The notes under the pieces are model-generated. The model saw only the letters and a list, made by a program, of their open reading frames with translations, ran no database searches and was not told where the DNA came from. Of a stretch of DNA of 5,011 bases, positions 3,739 to 5,011 are shown one piece after another. Source of the stretch: Candidatus Omnitrophota bacterium. GTDB taxonomy: Bacteria; Omnitrophota; Gorgyraeia; Duberdicusellales; 4484-171. A program made the position numbers and the translations under genes. The DNA is taken from NCBI GenBank assembly GCA_023135855.1, contig JAGLSH010000057.1:1-5011 (forward strand). Reading direction: 5' to 3'. Numbering within the stretch: position 1 is the stretch's first letter; the number at the start of each line of letters is the position of its first letter.

Positions 3739-5011
3739 ATGGCAAAAGTAATAGGAATCGATTTGGGAACATCAAATTCATCGGCAGCAGTAATGGAAGG
3801 CGGTCGACCGGGGATTATACCTTCGGCTGAAGGTGCTGGGGTTGCAAGCGGTAAAGCTTTCCCTTCAGTAGTTTCATTTACAAAAGATGGACAAAGGTTA
3901 GTTGGTGAGCCAGCAAAAAGACAGGCAGCGGTTAATCCTGAAGGTACTGTTTTGGCTGCTAAAAGAAAAATCGGAACAGATTTTAAATTTAATGTTTATG
4001 GTAATGAATATACACCTCAGCAAATTTCAGCATTCATTTTACAAAAGATAAAAGCTGACGCTGAGGCCTATCTTGGTGAGACAGTTAAGGATGCAGTTGT
4101 TACTGTGCCAGCTTATTTTAATGACAACCAAAGACAAGCAACAAAGGATGCTGGAGCAATTGCCGGTTTGAATGTTTTGAGAATCATTAATGAACCTACA
4201 GCAGCCTGCCTAGCTTACGGATTAAACAAAGTAGGTAAAGAGCTAAAAATCATGGTATTTGATTTTGGTGGCGGTACATTAGATGTTACTGTAATGGAGA
4301 TGTGGTCAGAAGGCGGCTTTAAAGTTCTGGCAACCCATGGAGACACTCATCTTGGTGGAACCGATATGGATAATACTTTGATTAATTACATAGCTGAAGA
4401 TTTTAAGAACCAATCAGGCATAGATTTAAGAAATGATAAGATGGCAATGCAAAGATTGCGTGAAGCTGCTGAGAAGGCAAAAATAGAGCTTTCTAGCACC
4501 CTTACTACTGACATTAACCTACCCTTTATAACTGCTGATTCTAATGGGCCTAAGCATCTTACAATGACAATAAATAGGGCTAAAGTAGAAGAGTTGGTAA
4601 TGCCGATAGTTAGTAAGTGTAAGTCTCCTCTAGAGAGCGCTATAAAAGATTCTAAGCTATCAGCTTCTAACATTGACAAAGTTATCATGGTTGGCGGTCC
4701 TACTCGGATGCCGATTGTTCAAAAGTTTGTTGAAGACTATGTTGGTAAAAAAATTGAACGAGGCATAGATCCAATGGAGTGCGTTTCTATGGGGGCGGCA
4801 GTCCAAGCATCAATAATTACTGGAGATACTAAGGATGTTCTTCTTCTTGATGTTACTCCACTTTCCTTGGGCATTGAGACATTAGGAGGAGTGTTTACTA
4901 AGCTTATTGATAGAAATACTACTATTCCTACAAAGAAGAGTCAGATTTTCTCAACTGCAGAAGATAATCAGCCAGCAGTAACAATTAGAGTATTGCAGGG
5001 AGAAAGACAGA
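3739..5011 (+). CDS. dnaK: Molecular chaperone DnaK (Hsp70), 3' truncated by the window edge
   Basis: DnaK is the ATP-dependent Hsp70 chaperone that binds unfolded segments, with DnaJ and GrpE as partners. The frame stays open to the window end: 424 complete codons of roughly 610-630. The nucleotide-binding domain is complete, with GIDLGTSN (6-13), VPAYFNDNQRQATKDAG (123-139), INEPTAA (150-156), VFDFGGGTLDV (173-183) and MVGGPTRMP (317-325). Catalytic positions by alignment to E. coli are K75 (K70), E152 (E171), D175 (D194), T180 (T199) and D182 (D201). The interdomain linker VLLLDVTPLSLGIET (about 367-381) and the first strands of the substrate-binding domain follow. Compared with E. coli, the loop at AEGAGVASGKAFPS is 5 residues longer and about 24 residues are missing between KRKIG and TPQQIS. 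ATG 3739 is 3 nt after the grpE stop and 8 nt after AAGGAGG. CIRCE/HrcA should control it as the third gene of the operon. Confidence 0.98.
   Translation, partial: MAKVIGIDLGTSNSSAAVMEGGRPGIIPSAEGAGVASGKAFPSVVSFTKDGQRLVGEPAKRQAAVNPEGTVLAAKRKIGTDFKFNVYGNEYTPQQISAFILQKIKADAEAYLGETVKDAVVTVPAYFNDNQRQATKDAGAIAGLNVLRIINEPTAACLAYGLNKVGKELKIMVFDFGGGTLDVTVMEMWSEGGFKVLATHGDTHLGGTDMDNTLINYIAEDFKNQSGIDLRNDKMAMQRLREAAEKAKIELSSTLTTDINLPFITADSNGPKHLTMTINRAKVEELVMPIVSKCKSPLESAIKDSKLSASNIDKVIMVGGPTRMPIVQKFVEDYVGKKIERGIDPMECVSMGAAVQASIITGDTKDVLLLDVTPLSLGIETLGGVFTKLIDRNTTIPTKKSQIFSTAEDNQPAVTIRVLQGERQ

Noticed and set aside
4386..4688. Reverse-strand open frame of 100 codons
   Set aside because: It lies wholly antisense to the conserved DnaK nucleotide-binding domain, so it is a shadow.

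Overview
The window is an AT-rich bacterial segment with every gene on the + strand. It holds six protein genes in two blocks: miaA (5' end outside the window) - hflX - hpf, then the heat-shock operon hrcA - grpE - dnaK (3' end of dnaK outside the window). Coding density is high. The two gaps of any size, 1787-1932 and 2284-2367, are both full of regulatory-looking structure. No mobile element, CRISPR array, tRNA or rRNA was seen.

Region 1-1786 carries the C-terminal half of the tRNA dimethylallyltransferase MiaA, overlapping by 8 nt the ribosome-associated GTPase HflX. Region 1787-1932 contains no gene but two consecutive long imperfect hairpins (1802-1865 and 1871-1914), the second ending just upstream of the hpf ribosome-binding site. 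Region 1933-2283 encodes a short hibernation-promoting factor (HPF/RaiA family). Region 2284-2367 holds a sigma-70-like promoter and a perfect CIRCE operator. From 2368 onward come the repressor HrcA, the nucleotide-exchange factor GrpE and the chaperone DnaK, tightly spaced and apparently co-transcribed. HrcA should bind CIRCE and shut the operon off until heat or misfolded protein inactivates it. GrpE and DnaK would then work together in protein folding. The first block concerns translation (tRNA modification, rescue or splitting of ribosomes, ribosome hibernation), so the whole window has a translation and proteostasis stress theme.

Taxonomy: the CIRCE/HrcA control, the hrcA-grpE-dnaK order and a DnaK without the roughly 24-residue N-terminal-domain insert seen in E. 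coli all argue against a typical proteobacterium. HrcA is much shorter than usual because the central inserted domain is missing, and DnaK carries sequence signatures that I remember from Thermoplasma-type archaeal DnaK. This combination makes me think of an uncultured candidate-phylum bacterium such as Omnitrophota. That is inference from memory and not demonstrated here.

I see no wholly unknown system. The points most worth a second look are the compact HrcA paired with a perfect CIRCE, the double hairpin ahead of hpf, the archaeal-like DnaK in a bacterial operon, and a seven-copy pentapeptide repeat at the GrpE N-terminus.
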